From positions 310,001 through 374,000 of the forward strand of contig JAWKUB010000002.1 in NCBI GenBank assembly GCA_041398745.1: DNA of 64,000 nt, written 5' to 3'. This document shows positions 54,597-63,919 of this stretch, piece after piece. Each line of letters opens with the position of its first letter. Within the stretch, counting starts at the first letter, position 1. The position numbers and the translations under genes were made by a program. Origin of the DNA: JACKHO01 sp041398745 (GTDB taxonomy: Bacteria > Planctomycetota > Planctomycetia > Planctomycetales > Planctomycetaceae). The notes under the pieces were generated by a model. The model made no database searches and was not told the origin of the DNA. It saw nothing but the letters and a program-made list of their open reading frames with translations.

Positions 54597-55967
54597 CTAC
54601 GCCAACTGAAATTCAGGTAGCGAACAGAGCCAGTGGAGTGCATCGCGGCGGCGCCGTTCCTCGTCCATAAAAGTATTGTCGACCAGTGTTGCAACATCAT
54701 GCTGAATGGACAGCGAAGGCTCGGCCGCAAATAACGTATCGACGACTCCTCGAACGAATTGTTCACCGCGCTTCCAGTCGTTGGCACGACAGAAGTCGGT
54801 CAGGCTGCCGCGATCAAAACGGGTCGCTTCATTATCGAGTACTTGCCGTACCAGGTTTGCACGGCCCAGCAGCGTCGACGAATTAATCCAGGTGCGACCG
54901 CCGTCCCAGCCTTTGACATTCGGAGGATAGAAGAGTTCCTGTCCTAAGACACGGAGTCCCTCTTCAAGCGTGTAGATGTTCGTCGAAGCGCTAAGGGAAT
55001 GCAGCAGGCCGACGCTCAATTCAATGGGTGAACGAATTTTTCGACCGTAAGCCATTTCTGAAAAGAACAAATTGCTCGACAGAATTCGCTCGACCGTTGG
55101 TCCGATTTCCAGGTCGTTGGCCCGTAGTTCATCTGCGAGAGGCTGAATGAGTTCGTTGCTGGGTTCCTCTGCGTCGGTGACAAAGAAACGGAACAGCTTG
55201 TAACAAAGGAACCTTGGACACGCAGGCTGACTGACGACCACGTCAACCCCTTCCTCGCCCGATTCAATTCCCCCTTGACCAAGAATGGTTTTGGTAGCAG
55301 TGTCGTGCTGGTACTTGTTGAATCGAAACTGTTCCCGACGAATTTCCCAGCCGGTAAAGCAGCGGGCCAGTTCGCGAATGTCCTGCTCAGTGTATTCTCC
55401 TTCACCCAGGCAGAACAGTTCCATGACTTCGCGGGCATAATTCTCGTTGGGATGCGCCTTTCGATTGGTGACGGAATCGAGATAAATGAGCATGGCCGGG
55501 TCGCGCGAAACGGCCTGCACGAGTTCGCGAAAACGCCCCAGACCTGATGTTCGAAAGAGCTCATTTTGGGCGAACATGAGTTGAGCATCTTGCACCTTTT
55601 CGGCACCGGTCGCGAAGTGGCCGTGCCAGAAGAGCACAACCTTCTCGCGTAATGCATCGGGCGTATTAAGCAGCCGGTGAATCCACCAGGCGGCTAATCT
55701 GCGAGGATTCCCAGTTGCTAACGACGCCGCAGACAAAGCTGCGAGTTCATCAACAAACTCAGGTGTTTCGCTCCTGCTGCGGACAAGTTGCTGGACGACC
55801 GACGTTGGTGAACTACTGACAGCATTGCGAATTTGCTCAGGCGTCGCGGCAAATCCGGCGCGCCGGAAGAGATGTGCCGCCCACTTCGTGTTCCAAGGAT
55901 GCGCCCCAGTCGGCTCGAAAGTCTTCCAAGCCCGCTGTGGATCGATGCTTTCAAGAGTAGCGGCCAT
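54597..55967 (-). CDS. DUF1800 protein
   Basis: Protein of 456 residues from ATG 55967. DUF1800 family hallmarks are AAHLFRRAGFAATPEQI at the N-terminus, WWIHRLLNTPDALREKVVLF, FWHGHFAT, NENYAREVMELFCLGEG, YTEQDIRELARCFTGW and the C-terminal GWDGGRTWINSSTLLGRANL. Most planctomycete members lie next to a DUF1501 gene; this one does not. Function is not established, but co-occurrence with cytochrome-type proteins suggests a redox or export-linked role. No signal peptide is seen. Related repeat copies flank it on both sides. Confidence 0.93.
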   Translation of the reverse strand: MAATLESIDPQRAWKTFEPTGAHPWNTKWAAHLFRRAGFAATPEQIRNAVSSSPTSVVQQLVRSRSETPEFVDELAALSAASLATGNPRRLAAWWIHRLLNTPDALREKVVLFWHGHFATGAEKVQDAQLMFAQNELFRTSGLGRFRELVQAVSRDPAMLIYLDSVTNRKAHPNENYAREVMELFCLGEGEYTEQDIRELARCFTGWEIRREQFRFNKYQHDTATKTILGQGGIESGEEGVDVVVSQPACPRFLCYKLFRFFVTDAEEPSNELIQPLADELRANDLEIGPTVERILSSNLFFSEMAYGRKIRSPIELSVGLLHSLSASTNIYTLEEGLRVLGQELFYPPNVKGWDGGRTWINSSTLLGRANLVRQVLDNEATRFDRGSLTDFCRANDWKRGEQFVRGVVDTLFAAEPSLSIQHDVATLVDNTFMDEERRRRDALHWLCSLPEFQLA

Positions 55968-56006
55968 AATGCGACCTCTTCCAGGGAACAATGCGGTCAG
56001 AGTTTT

Positions 56007-56114
56007 GTAGGGTGTGTGCAGCGAGTCGCCGTATTATGGTGGGTTACGTTTGCTAATCAGGCATCACGTAAATGGTACCCCGTATTTCGTATTGAGCGAC
56101 TTGCGTAACGCACC
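56007..56114 (+). repeat. Dispersed 108-bp repeat, copy B
   Basis: It begins GTAGGGTGTGTGCAGC and ends TTGCGTAACGCACC, aligning gap-free with copy A at 18386-18493. It lies in the 194-bp gap between the DUF1800 gene and the exported unknown gene, both on the minus strand. A CTCCACCCACCCTGCG segment follows at 56132-56147. Confidence 0.75.
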
Positions 56115-56161
56115 TTCCCGAATGACGCAGACTCCACCCACCCTGCGAGGATGCCGCCCGG

Positions 56162-57901
56162 CTAGCGCACTTCCAGGTGGATACCGAATGTGCCTGATTC
56201 AGTATTTGTAGCGGCAGAGAAGTCGACGGCATTGACGAACTTCAGAAACTCCAGGATGGCATTAATGGTCGCCTGGGCTTCTTCTCGAGAATTCCCCTTC
56301 TCCAGCATGTTCTGTGCGACCAGCTGGCTGCGATTGTCCTTCAGGGCATCGCTGAGCGCGTGTGTGTCAATTGAAAGGAGTGTATTGTCGATTCGCTGAT
56401 TGTTCTCAGCAGACTGTGCCGACTCAGCGACAATGAGCTGCTCAGCGAGTTTGCGTGTGCTGGCGACGACAAACCGATCACCAAAGAATGCGACTGACGG
56501 GGAGAAATTGAAATTGATGGGAGCCGACTGGGAGTTCTTTTGGCCAGCATCGGGGACGTAGTGGGCGGAGACGAGGTCAACGCCCTGCTCGTTGGCGAAG
56601 TCGAGTTCCATTTGTGGCTGACCATTTTGCGCGCCAACGACATTCAGGAAGCCAATCAAGCTTTGAAAGGTCCGGCGAAGTTCGCGGGTGCTGGCTTCGG
56701 GATCTTTTAAATGGAATCGTAACGCGAAGGCGGGAATCTTAATGGCAGGGACAGGACCATTTTCAGCAAACTGTTGACGCACTACCTGCAACTGAACTTG
56801 TGGTTGGACGGCTCCGAGAATGTCCTCGCCAAAATCCTTTCCAGAAAATAGTGTGGTCAGGTTACTGTCTGCTTCGGCCAGTTTGTCGTTCATCCGTTCG
56901 TCGAACAAATCTCCGGCTCGCAACCACATTTCCGAAACGTTTCGGTAGCTGCTCAGCGACAGAATGCTGCCGTCGAGGCTTAACTGCGGATTCGCGGAAC
57001 CCTGTCCATTTGGACCGAACCAGTATTCGCGGGCTTCAGCAACATTCTTGGGATCGTGCGGGACATTGGCATCAATGGCAAAACGATTGGATTCCAAATT
57101 TGCGTTGAGAGTGAGATATGGTGTGTGTCTCAGCACTTCCTGCAGTCCACCCACAAGTACTTCCACCAATGGATTCTCCGCATGATTGGTCAGCGCCTTC
57201 TGGACTTTCGGGATGTTTCGCAACGCCGACAAATTCGCGTACGCCCAAAAGTCATGATCTCCGCGATTGGAAACGGCGGAAGCAAATTGCTCGTTGCTCG
57301 TAAGACTCTTCTCGCCGCTATCGAGCAGGCGGTCGATCATTTTGGTGCCGAGCTTTCCATTGTTAGTGAATAAGACCCATGACTCATAGGTGGCAAACCC
57401 GCCGTCGCCGGTGTCGTAGACTGTGACACCGCGGTATTCGCTCGTCTTGTAGGGTTCCTTCTTCCCTTTCTTCTCCGCTTCTTCGGTCGCAATTTGCATG
57501 AGCGTGGACCGGAGTTCTTCGACGACTTCGGCCGACTCTCCATGCAATACGAGCCCCACGCCATTCGTAGATGCATCAACGCCAATGGCGGCTCCATTCT
57601 TTGTCAGGGCGCCGACCGCTTCCTCCCAGGTCATTCCCAGTCGCAATTCGAGGAATGACAACACAACCTGGAATTGCACAAAGTCCGCATTGCTGAGCAG
57701 CTTTTCACCAGGTTGACTCTGCTTCAAATCGCGTAGCAAAGAGTGTTCGAGAACCTCTTTCAGAAGTGCGTCTGGGTGTGCGATTTCCGCGTAAACGACG
57801 GTTGTTTCCGGAAACAGGTCAGAGGCCGACTGCTGAGCAAAAGTCGAATTTGACAAGTAAAGGGAAACAAAACAGGCCGCTGAAATGAAGAAATGGCGCA
57901 T
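56162..57901 (-). CDS. Exported protein of unknown function
   Basis: Protein of 579 residues with a clear signal peptide (MRHFFISAACFVSLYLSNS, cleavage near FAQQ). The mature part begins with a DLFPETTVVYAEIAHPDALLKEV segment typical of planctomycete DUF3352-like exported proteins, followed by long alternating alpha/beta regions without catalytic motifs. ATG 57901 gives the signal at the N-terminus. It is followed on the same strand by DUF1800 after 194 bp containing repeat copy B. Role unknown. Confidence 0.85.
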   Translation of the reverse strand: MRHFFISAACFVSLYLSNSTFAQQSASDLFPETTVVYAEIAHPDALLKEVLEHSLLRDLKQSQPGEKLLSNADFVQFQVVLSFLELRLGMTWEEAVGALTKNGAAIGVDASTNGVGLVLHGESAEVVEELRSTLMQIATEEAEKKGKKEPYKTSEYRGVTVYDTGDGGFATYESWVLFTNNGKLGTKMIDRLLDSGEKSLTSNEQFASAVSNRGDHDFWAYANLSALRNIPKVQKALTNHAENPLVEVLVGGLQEVLRHTPYLTLNANLESNRFAIDANVPHDPKNVAEAREYWFGPNGQGSANPQLSLDGSILSLSSYRNVSEMWLRAGDLFDERMNDKLAEADSNLTTLFSGKDFGEDILGAVQPQVQLQVVRQQFAENGPVPAIKIPAFALRFHLKDPEASTRELRRTFQSLIGFLNVVGAQNGQPQMELDFANEQGVDLVSAHYVPDAGQKNSQSAPINFNFSPSVAFFGDRFVVASTRKLAEQLIVAESAQSAENNQRIDNTLLSIDTHALSDALKDNRSQLVAQNMLEKGNSREEAQATINAILEFLKFVNAVDFSAATNTESGTFGIHLEVR

Positions 57902-58036
57902 GAGTACAATGCTGAAAGAGTCCGGTTGATGAGAGGGAAATCCTCATGAAACTTACCGGTCAAATGTGCCGATGGTTTCAGCAATTTGCAATGACGCCGC
58001 CGCTTTTTCCCCCAAGACCCATGGGGGGCGTGTCAA

Positions 58037-58519
58037 TTAGTTGTCGGGGCGAACGTAGTGTCCGCTCTTGCCACCAGACTTTTCCAGCAGTTCGATATGT
58101 GAAATCCGCATACCTCGGTCGACGGATTTGCACATGTCGTAGACGGTCAACGCAGCCACGCTGACGCCGGTCATCGCTTCCATTTCCACACCCGTCCGCC
58201 CCTGCGTGGAAACTTCCGAGGTAATTTTCAGCGTTTCCGTTCCCAGCCACTCGAAGTCAATCCTGGCTCCGTCGAGCCCCAGCGAATGACAGAGGGGGAT
58301 GAGTTCATCAGTCCGCTTGGTGGCCATAATGCCTGCCAGCCGGGCGACCTCAAGGACATCTCCTTTGGAGAATTCCTTGTTGCGGATGAGATTTGCAGTT
58401 TCGGCCTGCATATGAACGTGCGCCTGTGCCCGTGCCATGCGGGCAGTAACGGGTTTGGATCCGACATCAACCATTCGGCTGGCGCCGTCGTCGTCGAAAT
58501 GTGTCAACGGGGAGGACAT
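58037..58519 (-). CDS. moaC: Cyclic pyranopterin monophosphate synthase
   Basis: Protein of 160 residues that converts the cyclised GTP intermediate to cyclic pyranopterin monophosphate, the first molybdopterin step with MoaA. Family hallmarks are SRMVDVGSK, ELIPLCHSL, VEMEAMTGVSVAALTVYDM and LLEKSGGKSG, with the catalytic Lys and His regions intact. It is the last gene of a minus-strand run behind the RsbW-like kinase gene, 53 bp away. No moaA adjoins it. It shares the pathway with the MoeA fusion at 5.2-7.2 kb. Confidence 0.97.
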   Translation of the reverse strand: MSSPLTHFDDDGASRMVDVGSKPVTARMARAQAHVHMQAETANLIRNKEFSKGDVLEVARLAGIMATKRTDELIPLCHSLGLDGARIDFEWLGTETLKITSEVSTQGRTGVEMEAMTGVSVAALTVYDMCKSVDRGMRISHIELLEKSGGKSGHYVRPDN

Positions 58520-58572
58520 GTCGAATAATTGAGAGAGTCAAGTAGAAGCACGGATGCGAGGACAGAGCTGAA

Positions 58573-58989
58573 TTACTCTGCCGACTTCTCTTTTTCCATG
58601 CGCACACGATTTCCATTCTCGTTGTGCGTAACGCTCGTCATGAATGCCCGCATAAGCATGAGGCCACGACCACTTGCCTTGTCGAGGTTTTCATCATCAG
58701 TCGGATCGGGCACGTCGCTGGGGTCAAAACCTTCGCCCTGGTCTTCGATGATGATTACGGCCCGTTCTTCTGTAATGTCACAGGAGATTTGGACCGTCTT
58801 GTCGGGGTCGAGCTGATTGCCATGTTTAATGGCATTCACAATGGCTTCTTCCAGAGCGAGCTTCACGCCGAACAAATCGCGTTCGGTAAAGCCTTTTCCT
58901 TCCATGAGCGCCAGAATTTGCTCCTGTACCTCGCTGCCGCGCGAGGTATCACTCGGGATGACAACATCCAGATGAGAAGCTTCCGACAT
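58573..58989 (-). CDS. RsbW-like anti-sigma factor / serine kinase
   Basis: ATPase of 138 residues of the GHKL (HATPase_c) fold. N-box is EEAIVNAIKHGN, G1 box is IEDQGEGFDP, and G2 is GRGLMLMRAFM. Proteins like this bind a sigma factor and phosphorylate a STAS antagonist. The STAS protein gene lies upstream on the same strand, 163 bp away. Together they form the core of a partner-switching module; no sigma factor or phosphatase gene is next to them. Cytoplasmic. Confidence 0.93.
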   Translation of the reverse strand: MSEASHLDVVIPSDTSRGSEVQEQILALMEGKGFTERDLFGVKLALEEAIVNAIKHGNQLDPDKTVQISCDITEERAVIIIEDQGEGFDPSDVPDPTDDENLDKASGRGLMLMRAFMTSVTHNENGNRVRMEKEKSAE

Positions 58990-59152
58990 AAAACTTACAA
59001 CCGAGACGGAAAGGGAAAGGGACGTCAGCGGTCAACAGAGCAAGGTAAGAAACCAGACTGGCCAATCCTTGACTCTGTCAGGACATATCCCTTCAAGAAC
59101 GCAACGTGCCGAATCTCACAGCCTGTTCATGAAGAGAGGCTTCAACAGGTCA

Positions 59153-59509
59153 TCAGAACCCGGCCATTGCCGCATCCTGGTCATCTTGAATATCAAACAG
59201 TTTGTTCAACCGAGTGATGGCAAACACTTCGTAAATATCTGGGCGAATCGAGCAAAGTCGCAGCTTGCCACCGGCAGCTTTAACTTTCTTGTCCATGGTA
59301 ATCAGCTTCCCCAGGGCGGCGCTTGAGAGGTACTCCACGTTGGTGAAGTCCAGAATTATGCGCTTTCGACCGTCTTCTTCGACGAGCCCGAACAATTGAT
59401 TTCCAATAATCTGGATGTTGTTTTCATCCAGGATTTTCTTATCGACGAAGCGAGCGACCGTAATGTCGCCAATTTGATCGATGTCGAGTTTACGCTGTCC
59501 TGCAGCCAT
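59153..59509 (-). CDS. STAS-domain anti-anti-sigma factor
   Basis: Single STAS domain of 118 residues, the expected substrate and partner of the RsbW-like kinase. It shows the LDFTNVEYLSSAALGKLI phosphorylation-site helix with the conserved Ser pair, and ends in a typical AITRLNKLFDI segment. In the unphosphorylated state it would sequester the kinase and free a sigma factor. It is the first gene of the unit; the 163 bp before the kinase gene hold no gene that I recognise. Divergent from the cytochrome gene. Confidence 0.93.
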   Translation of the reverse strand: MAAGQRKLDIDQIGDITVARFVDKKILDENNIQIIGNQLFGLVEEDGRKRIILDFTNVEYLSSAALGKLITMDKKVKAAGGKLRLCSIRPDIYEVFAITRLNKLFDIQDDQDAAMAGF

Positions 59510-59784
59510 TGAAACACCTTCTCCAGCAATTCGCCAATCAGGCCATCACACTCGCTACACGTATTTGAAAGAGGTTTCTTTCACCTGCACTTCCACGGCA
59601 CGCAGCGGTTCTAAAGCCCGATGATCACCCCTGTTCAGGGCATTGTCAAGCGAGATTGAATATGAGTCTCCGTTCCGCAACCCAATGCAGTCGGACACTT
59701 TGCCGATTGGCTGCGTGCGAAACCCGCACAATGTGGGTATCCTTTTCAACGCGTCTATCCGTCACTGCTCTGAAGGGTGTGAAT

Positions 59785-62700
59785 ATGAATGGTACGTTGG
59801 CCCGTCGTTTCTGCGATGTTTCCTGTCTACTGCTGTTGCTAACAGCGACTGTTTCAGCGATTGAGCCGCTCTCGCCTCAGGAATCCCAATCCTCGTTCGT
59901 ACTGCATCCTGACTGCCGAATCGAACTGGTCGCCAGCGAGCCCGATGTCATCGATCCCGTCCACATTGCCTTCGCTCCCACTGGCAAACTGTGGGTTGTC
60001 GAATACAGCGATTATCCCAACGGTCCACAGGACGGAGAGCCAGGGAAGTCCCGCATTCGAGTACTCAGCGATGATGACGGTGACGGCCGTTACTCAAATC
60101 CCGTGACGTTCGCCGAGGGGCTCATTTTCGCGAACGGTCTCATGCACTGGAGAGATGGAGTCATTGTCACCACCAACGGTCAGGTGCTGTTCATGCGCGA
60201 CACCGATGGTGACGACGTTTGTGATGACACTCAGCAATGGTTCACCGGCTTTGCGACCGAAAACCCACAACTCCGCTGCAACCACCCGACGTTTGGACCG
60301 GACAACAAGATTTACATCGCGAACGGATTGCGGGGCGGCAAAATTGTTCCTGGCAAAGACTTCCCCTGGCCGAACAAGCGTCTGCCGGAACCGCTCGATA
60401 TTTCCGGACGCGACTTCCGGTTTGACCCTTTCACTGGGGAATACGAAACCATTTCCGGCAACGGGCAATTCGGCCTTACCTTCGATGACTGGGGGAACCG
60501 GTTTGTCTGCAGCAACCGGAATCCCTGCAACCATATTGTGCTGGAGGAAGAACACCTCAAGCGGGCACCTTACTTGCGGGTGTCGAAAGTCTTTGAGGAA
60601 GTTTCCCCTGCAGGAGTCGATTCACGGCTGTACCCCATTAGTCGTACCTGGACGACGTCCAACCTGCACGCCAACCAGTTCACTGCAGCGTGCGGCGTGA
60701 CGATTTACCGCGGCAACGCGTTGCCGGAATCGTTCTACGGAAACAGCTTCACCTGTGAGCCGACCGGGAACCTGGTGCACCGTGACATCCTCACCCCGAG
60801 CGGAATCACATTCACGTCGAAACCGGGCCGCGAAGGTGTGGAGTTTCTCGCCACGAAAGATGAATGGTTCCGCCCCGTAAATTTGGCCAATGGGCCTGAT
60901 GGTGCCTTGTACGTCGTCGACATGTACCGAGCCGTCATTGAGCACCCTCAGTTCGTCCCCGACGAACTCAAAAACCGACCCGATCAAATGCTCGGCATCG
61001 ACAAGGGCCGGATTTGGCGAATTGTGGCAAAGAGTGCGTCTGTCGAAAGTCCGGTAAGAATCGTTGCGGAAGAGAAAGTCTCGACTCGCGCCGCTACCAC
61101 ATCTGACCTCGCGAACCTGCTGCCACATGCAAATGCTTGGCAAAGGGAAACCGCTCGACGTCTCTTGGTGGAACGTCGCGATGTAGAATCGGCACCGCTG
61201 CTGCGAGAGATCTTGGGGAATCGTGAGGCAGCATTGGGTCGAGTCGAGGCCCTGCGGGCGCTCGATGGAATAGGTACTCTGGTTGAGGCGGATTTGGCTC
61301 CCGATCCTGAGACGGACGATGACAGCTTCGGAATTCCCTCCGATGCGAATGCGTTAGGTTTGGAATTACTTCGTTTCCAAATGGCAAGGCGAAGTTTTCA
61401 TGAACAACCAGTGTTCCAGCAGCATGTGGACTGGTTCTGCGCCCCAGTAGAATTCTGGTTACCAGAAGTCCCAAGCGTGCCCAGGCACTTCCGAATTGAG
61501 GATGAACAATTCGAGATTAGCTCCGTAAACATCCAATTCAACCTGAGATTCACCATGGAAATGGATCCGACCGACCTTGAGCGAAAGGCGGCTCGATTCA
61601 CGGAAGTGAATCTCGTCCCTGCACGTAGCGCAATTCGACAAGTTGAGAATTCAGTCAACTGGAAAGCCGAACCGCTACTTGTTGCAGCGGGAGCAAACCC
61701 CGCCCAATTGTGTGAACTTCTCGTTCTGACGGCTGCAAAGGAGTCTCAGCCATTTCGCACTGTTGCGGTCGCTGCAGGACGGAAAAACGACACCGAAGAA
61801 TTGGTTGAATTACTTCATCAGTTACTGACTACAGACGGTATCGACACTGAAACTTTTGGAACTCTAAATCGTGCAGCCATGTTAGCTGGACTCTCTGAGG
61901 GACTGCCAGGAGGTCGAGTACGCTTTCGAGAGTTACTCCAAAAGCTACCCGACGACGAACAACGGCAACTCGATGACCTCATTGGCCGAAATTTTCGCGA
62001 CTTGAAATGGCCAGTTGATATCGCCTTTAGGTTGCTCGCCATGTCTGACGGAAACGACTCGCTCCAATCTTTGCTGCGCGTTCTACATGCCAATCGTTCA
62101 CCGGAGCAGGTACAGTTGAGTATTGCCGCGCTTGAGGTACGGCCGGAGGCGGAAGCGGGGACCGCGCTTGCGGAAGCACTGCCACGGCTTTCTCCTTCAA
62201 ATCGCAATCAGGCCATTGCAGCGTTGGCCACGCGGCCCGAGCGCATTCACTTGCTCCTTGACCTCATCGAAAACGGTCAACTTCCCGCATTAGCTATTGA
62301 TCAAAATATCGCCAAGCGGCTCATGGCGCATGCTGATCTTGTCATCAAGGAGAAGGCAGTGCGACTGCTCAAACAGGCACCGCCGGAAGATCGAGTGAAG
62401 GTGCTGGCGGAGTATCAAAGCTGTTTGACGCTGGAGAGTGATCCGGTGCGCGGCAAGCAGGTGTTTGTCAAGAACTGTGCGCAGTGTCACAAGGTGGGTG
62501 ATGTCGGCGTCGATGTCGCTCCCGACATTTCCGATTCCCGCACGAAAACTCCCGAGTACCTGCTGACGAACATTCTCGACCCCAATCGGGCCATCGACAA
62601 CAACTTCTTCAGTTACACGGTGGTCGACACAGATGGCGTTATCCACACCGGCATTCTGGCGTCGGAGACCGGGACATCTGTCACACTCAAGCAGCCGGAA

Positions 62701-62877
62701 GGAAAAACCGTCTCATTCGGCCGCGCAGATATCGAAGCCATGAAGAACAACGGCGTCTCGCTCATGCCGGTTGGCCTGGAAAAAACCGTCCCGCCCCAAG
62801 ACATGGCCGACGTCATTTCCTTCATCAAAAACTGGCGCTACCTGGACGGATTGGTGCCGAAGGAAGTGATTCGGTAG
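59785..62877 (+). CDS. PVC-type membrane-bound dehydrogenase / haem-binding protein
   Basis: Protein of 1030 residues. ATG 59785 is chosen for the GAAGGG site 7 bases upstream and the signal peptide directly after it (LLLLLTATVSA); the frame opens at 59656. Residues about 35-380 form a beta-propeller-like dehydrogenase domain (GKLWVVEYSDYPNGPQDG, DDDGDGRYSNPVTFAEGL). A helical HEAT-like middle follows. A single c-type haem motif CAQCH lies at residues 898-902, within the conserved GKQVFVKNCAQCHKVGDVG, and a PVC-type C-terminal domain follows. It would act in the periplasm, taking electrons from a sugar or alcohol substrate. The substrate is unknown. It is probably co-transcribed with the DUF1963 gene 12 bp later. 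Confidence 0.95.
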   Translation: MNGTLARRFCDVSCLLLLLTATVSAIEPLSPQESQSSFVLHPDCRIELVASEPDVIDPVHIAFAPTGKLWVVEYSDYPNGPQDGEPGKSRIRVLSDDDGDGRYSNPVTFAEGLIFANGLMHWRDGVIVTTNGQVLFMRDTDGDDVCDDTQQWFTGFATENPQLRCNHPTFGPDNKIYIANGLRGGKIVPGKDFPWPNKRLPEPLDISGRDFRFDPFTGEYETISGNGQFGLTFDDWGNRFVCSNRNPCNHIVLEEEHLKRAPYLRVSKVFEEVSPAGVDSRLYPISRTWTTSNLHANQFTAACGVTIYRGNALPESFYGNSFTCEPTGNLVHRDILTPSGITFTSKPGREGVEFLATKDEWFRPVNLANGPDGALYVVDMYRAVIEHPQFVPDELKNRPDQMLGIDKGRIWRIVAKSASVESPVRIVAEEKVSTRAATTSDLANLLPHANAWQRETARRLLVERRDVESAPLLREILGNREAALGRVEALRALDGIGTLVEADLAPDPETDDDSFGIPSDANALGLELLRFQMARRSFHEQPVFQQHVDWFCAPVEFWLPEVPSVPRHFRIEDEQFEISSVNIQFNLRFTMEMDPTDLERKAARFTEVNLVPARSAIRQVENSVNWKAEPLLVAAGANPAQLCELLVLTAAKESQPFRTVAVAAGRKNDTEELVELLHQLLTTDGIDTETFGTLNRAAMLAGLSEGLPGGRVRFRELLQKLPDDEQRQLDDLIGRNFRDLKWPVDIAFRLLAMSDGNDSLQSLLRVLHANRSPEQVQLSIAALEVRPEAEAGTALAEALPRLSPSNRNQAIAALATRPERIHLLLDLIENGQLPALAIDQNIAKRLMAHADLVIKEKAVRLLKQAPPEDRVKVLAEYQSCLTLESDPVRGKQVFVKNCAQCHKVGDVGVDVAPDISDSRTKTPEYLLTNILDPNRAIDNNFFSYTVVDTDGVIHTGILASETGTSVTLKQPEGKTVSFGRADIEAMKNNGVSLMPVGLEKTVPPQDMADVISFIKNWRYLDGLVPKEVIR

Positions 62878-62889
62878 CGGGTGTGGACA

Positions 62890-63891
62890 ATGCTGATTCG
62901 CAATTCTATTTGTTGCCTTTTTGCTGTCGTTGTATTCACATGGGGGCCAACCATGCTGTCAGCCGAGGAGCGTCCTAAAGTAGAGCATCACCCTCAGTTG
63001 GATCTTGAAGCCTGGCTGAAACGATTGCCCTACGAAACTTTCGAAACCGTGAATTACGGTGACGAAATCAGAAGGCGTGTTCCCTCCGGGCAAATCATTT
63101 CATCACCCAATGACTTATGCTGCGTGGAAGGTATTCGTCGCCGGGTCCGCCAAAAGCATGACTTAGGCAAATCTGTCCCGGTCGATTTATTCGTTTGGAG
63201 CGACGAACCGCCAAAGCAACCGTATCTGACAAAATTGGGGGGAATTCCACATCGCGAAGCGGACAAACCCTGGCCAACCTCACCAGAAGGCGTGCCGTAC
63301 ACATTTGTGGCACAGTTCTGTTTTCTCGACTCGACAGACATCACACCAAAGACTCCGGGCGAAGTCCTGTTGGTCTTCTTTCGTTATGCGAAAAGCCATT
63401 GGAATAGGACGCCGGGAGATGTTGTCATCGAGTGGAGTTCTTCCATATTGACGAACCCCTTGAAGCGCGGTGACATGCCCACGCCCGCGTTTACCGTTCC
63501 AGAACTTTCCGGCGTCCTTGTTCGTTATCAGGAATACCCGGGAACTGGCACACTGTTCCATGAATTGGGCCACGGGGAACCTTGGCTGCTGGAAACAACG
63601 CAGGCCACGAAAATCGGTCCCGAAACTCACTTCATTCAGGGACGACCAGAGTGGGATGAGCAACCGAAACCAAGACTGTTATGCACACTGAGTGCGCTGC
63701 ATATGCGGTACCGATTCGATCCACACAACAGGTGGCCGCTGGTCAACCGGGAATCATTGAGTAAAGAGGAAATCAGCCAGAATCCGATTTCAGATTGGGG
63801 CCGCTATCGAATGATGTTTGCCGATTCGGGGTGCATGTACTTCTTCATCGACTCCGAAGGCAAAATCGAAGTATTCGGCGACTGTTACTGA
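62890..63891 (+). CDS. Exported DUF1963 (YwqG-like) protein
   Basis: Protein of 333 residues from ATG 62890 (GTG 62881 is the only alternative), with a signal peptide (ICCLFAVVVFTWGPTML, cleavage near SAE). DUF1963 hallmarks are LGGIPHREADKPWP, FVAQFCFLD, VLLVFFR and a C-terminal MMFADSGCMYFFIDSE segment. DUF1963 proteins are small-molecule or protein-binding proteins of unsettled function; most are cytoplasmic, so an exported one is unusual. It starts 12 bp after the cytochrome gene. Confidence 0.85.
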   Translation: MLIRNSICCLFAVVVFTWGPTMLSAEERPKVEHHPQLDLEAWLKRLPYETFETVNYGDEIRRRVPSGQIISSPNDLCCVEGIRRRVRQKHDLGKSVPVDLFVWSDEPPKQPYLTKLGGIPHREADKPWPTSPEGVPYTFVAQFCFLDSTDITPKTPGEVLLVFFRYAKSHWNRTPGDVVIEWSSSILTNPLKRGDMPTPAFTVPELSGVLVRYQEYPGTGTLFHELGHGEPWLLETTQATKIGPETHFIQGRPEWDEQPKPRLLCTLSALHMRYRFDPHNRWPLVNRESLSKEEISQNPISDWGRYRMMFADSGCMYFFIDSEGKIEVFGDCY

Positions 63892-63919
63892 CATGAGCCT
63901 TTCGTGGTTCCATCAAAAA

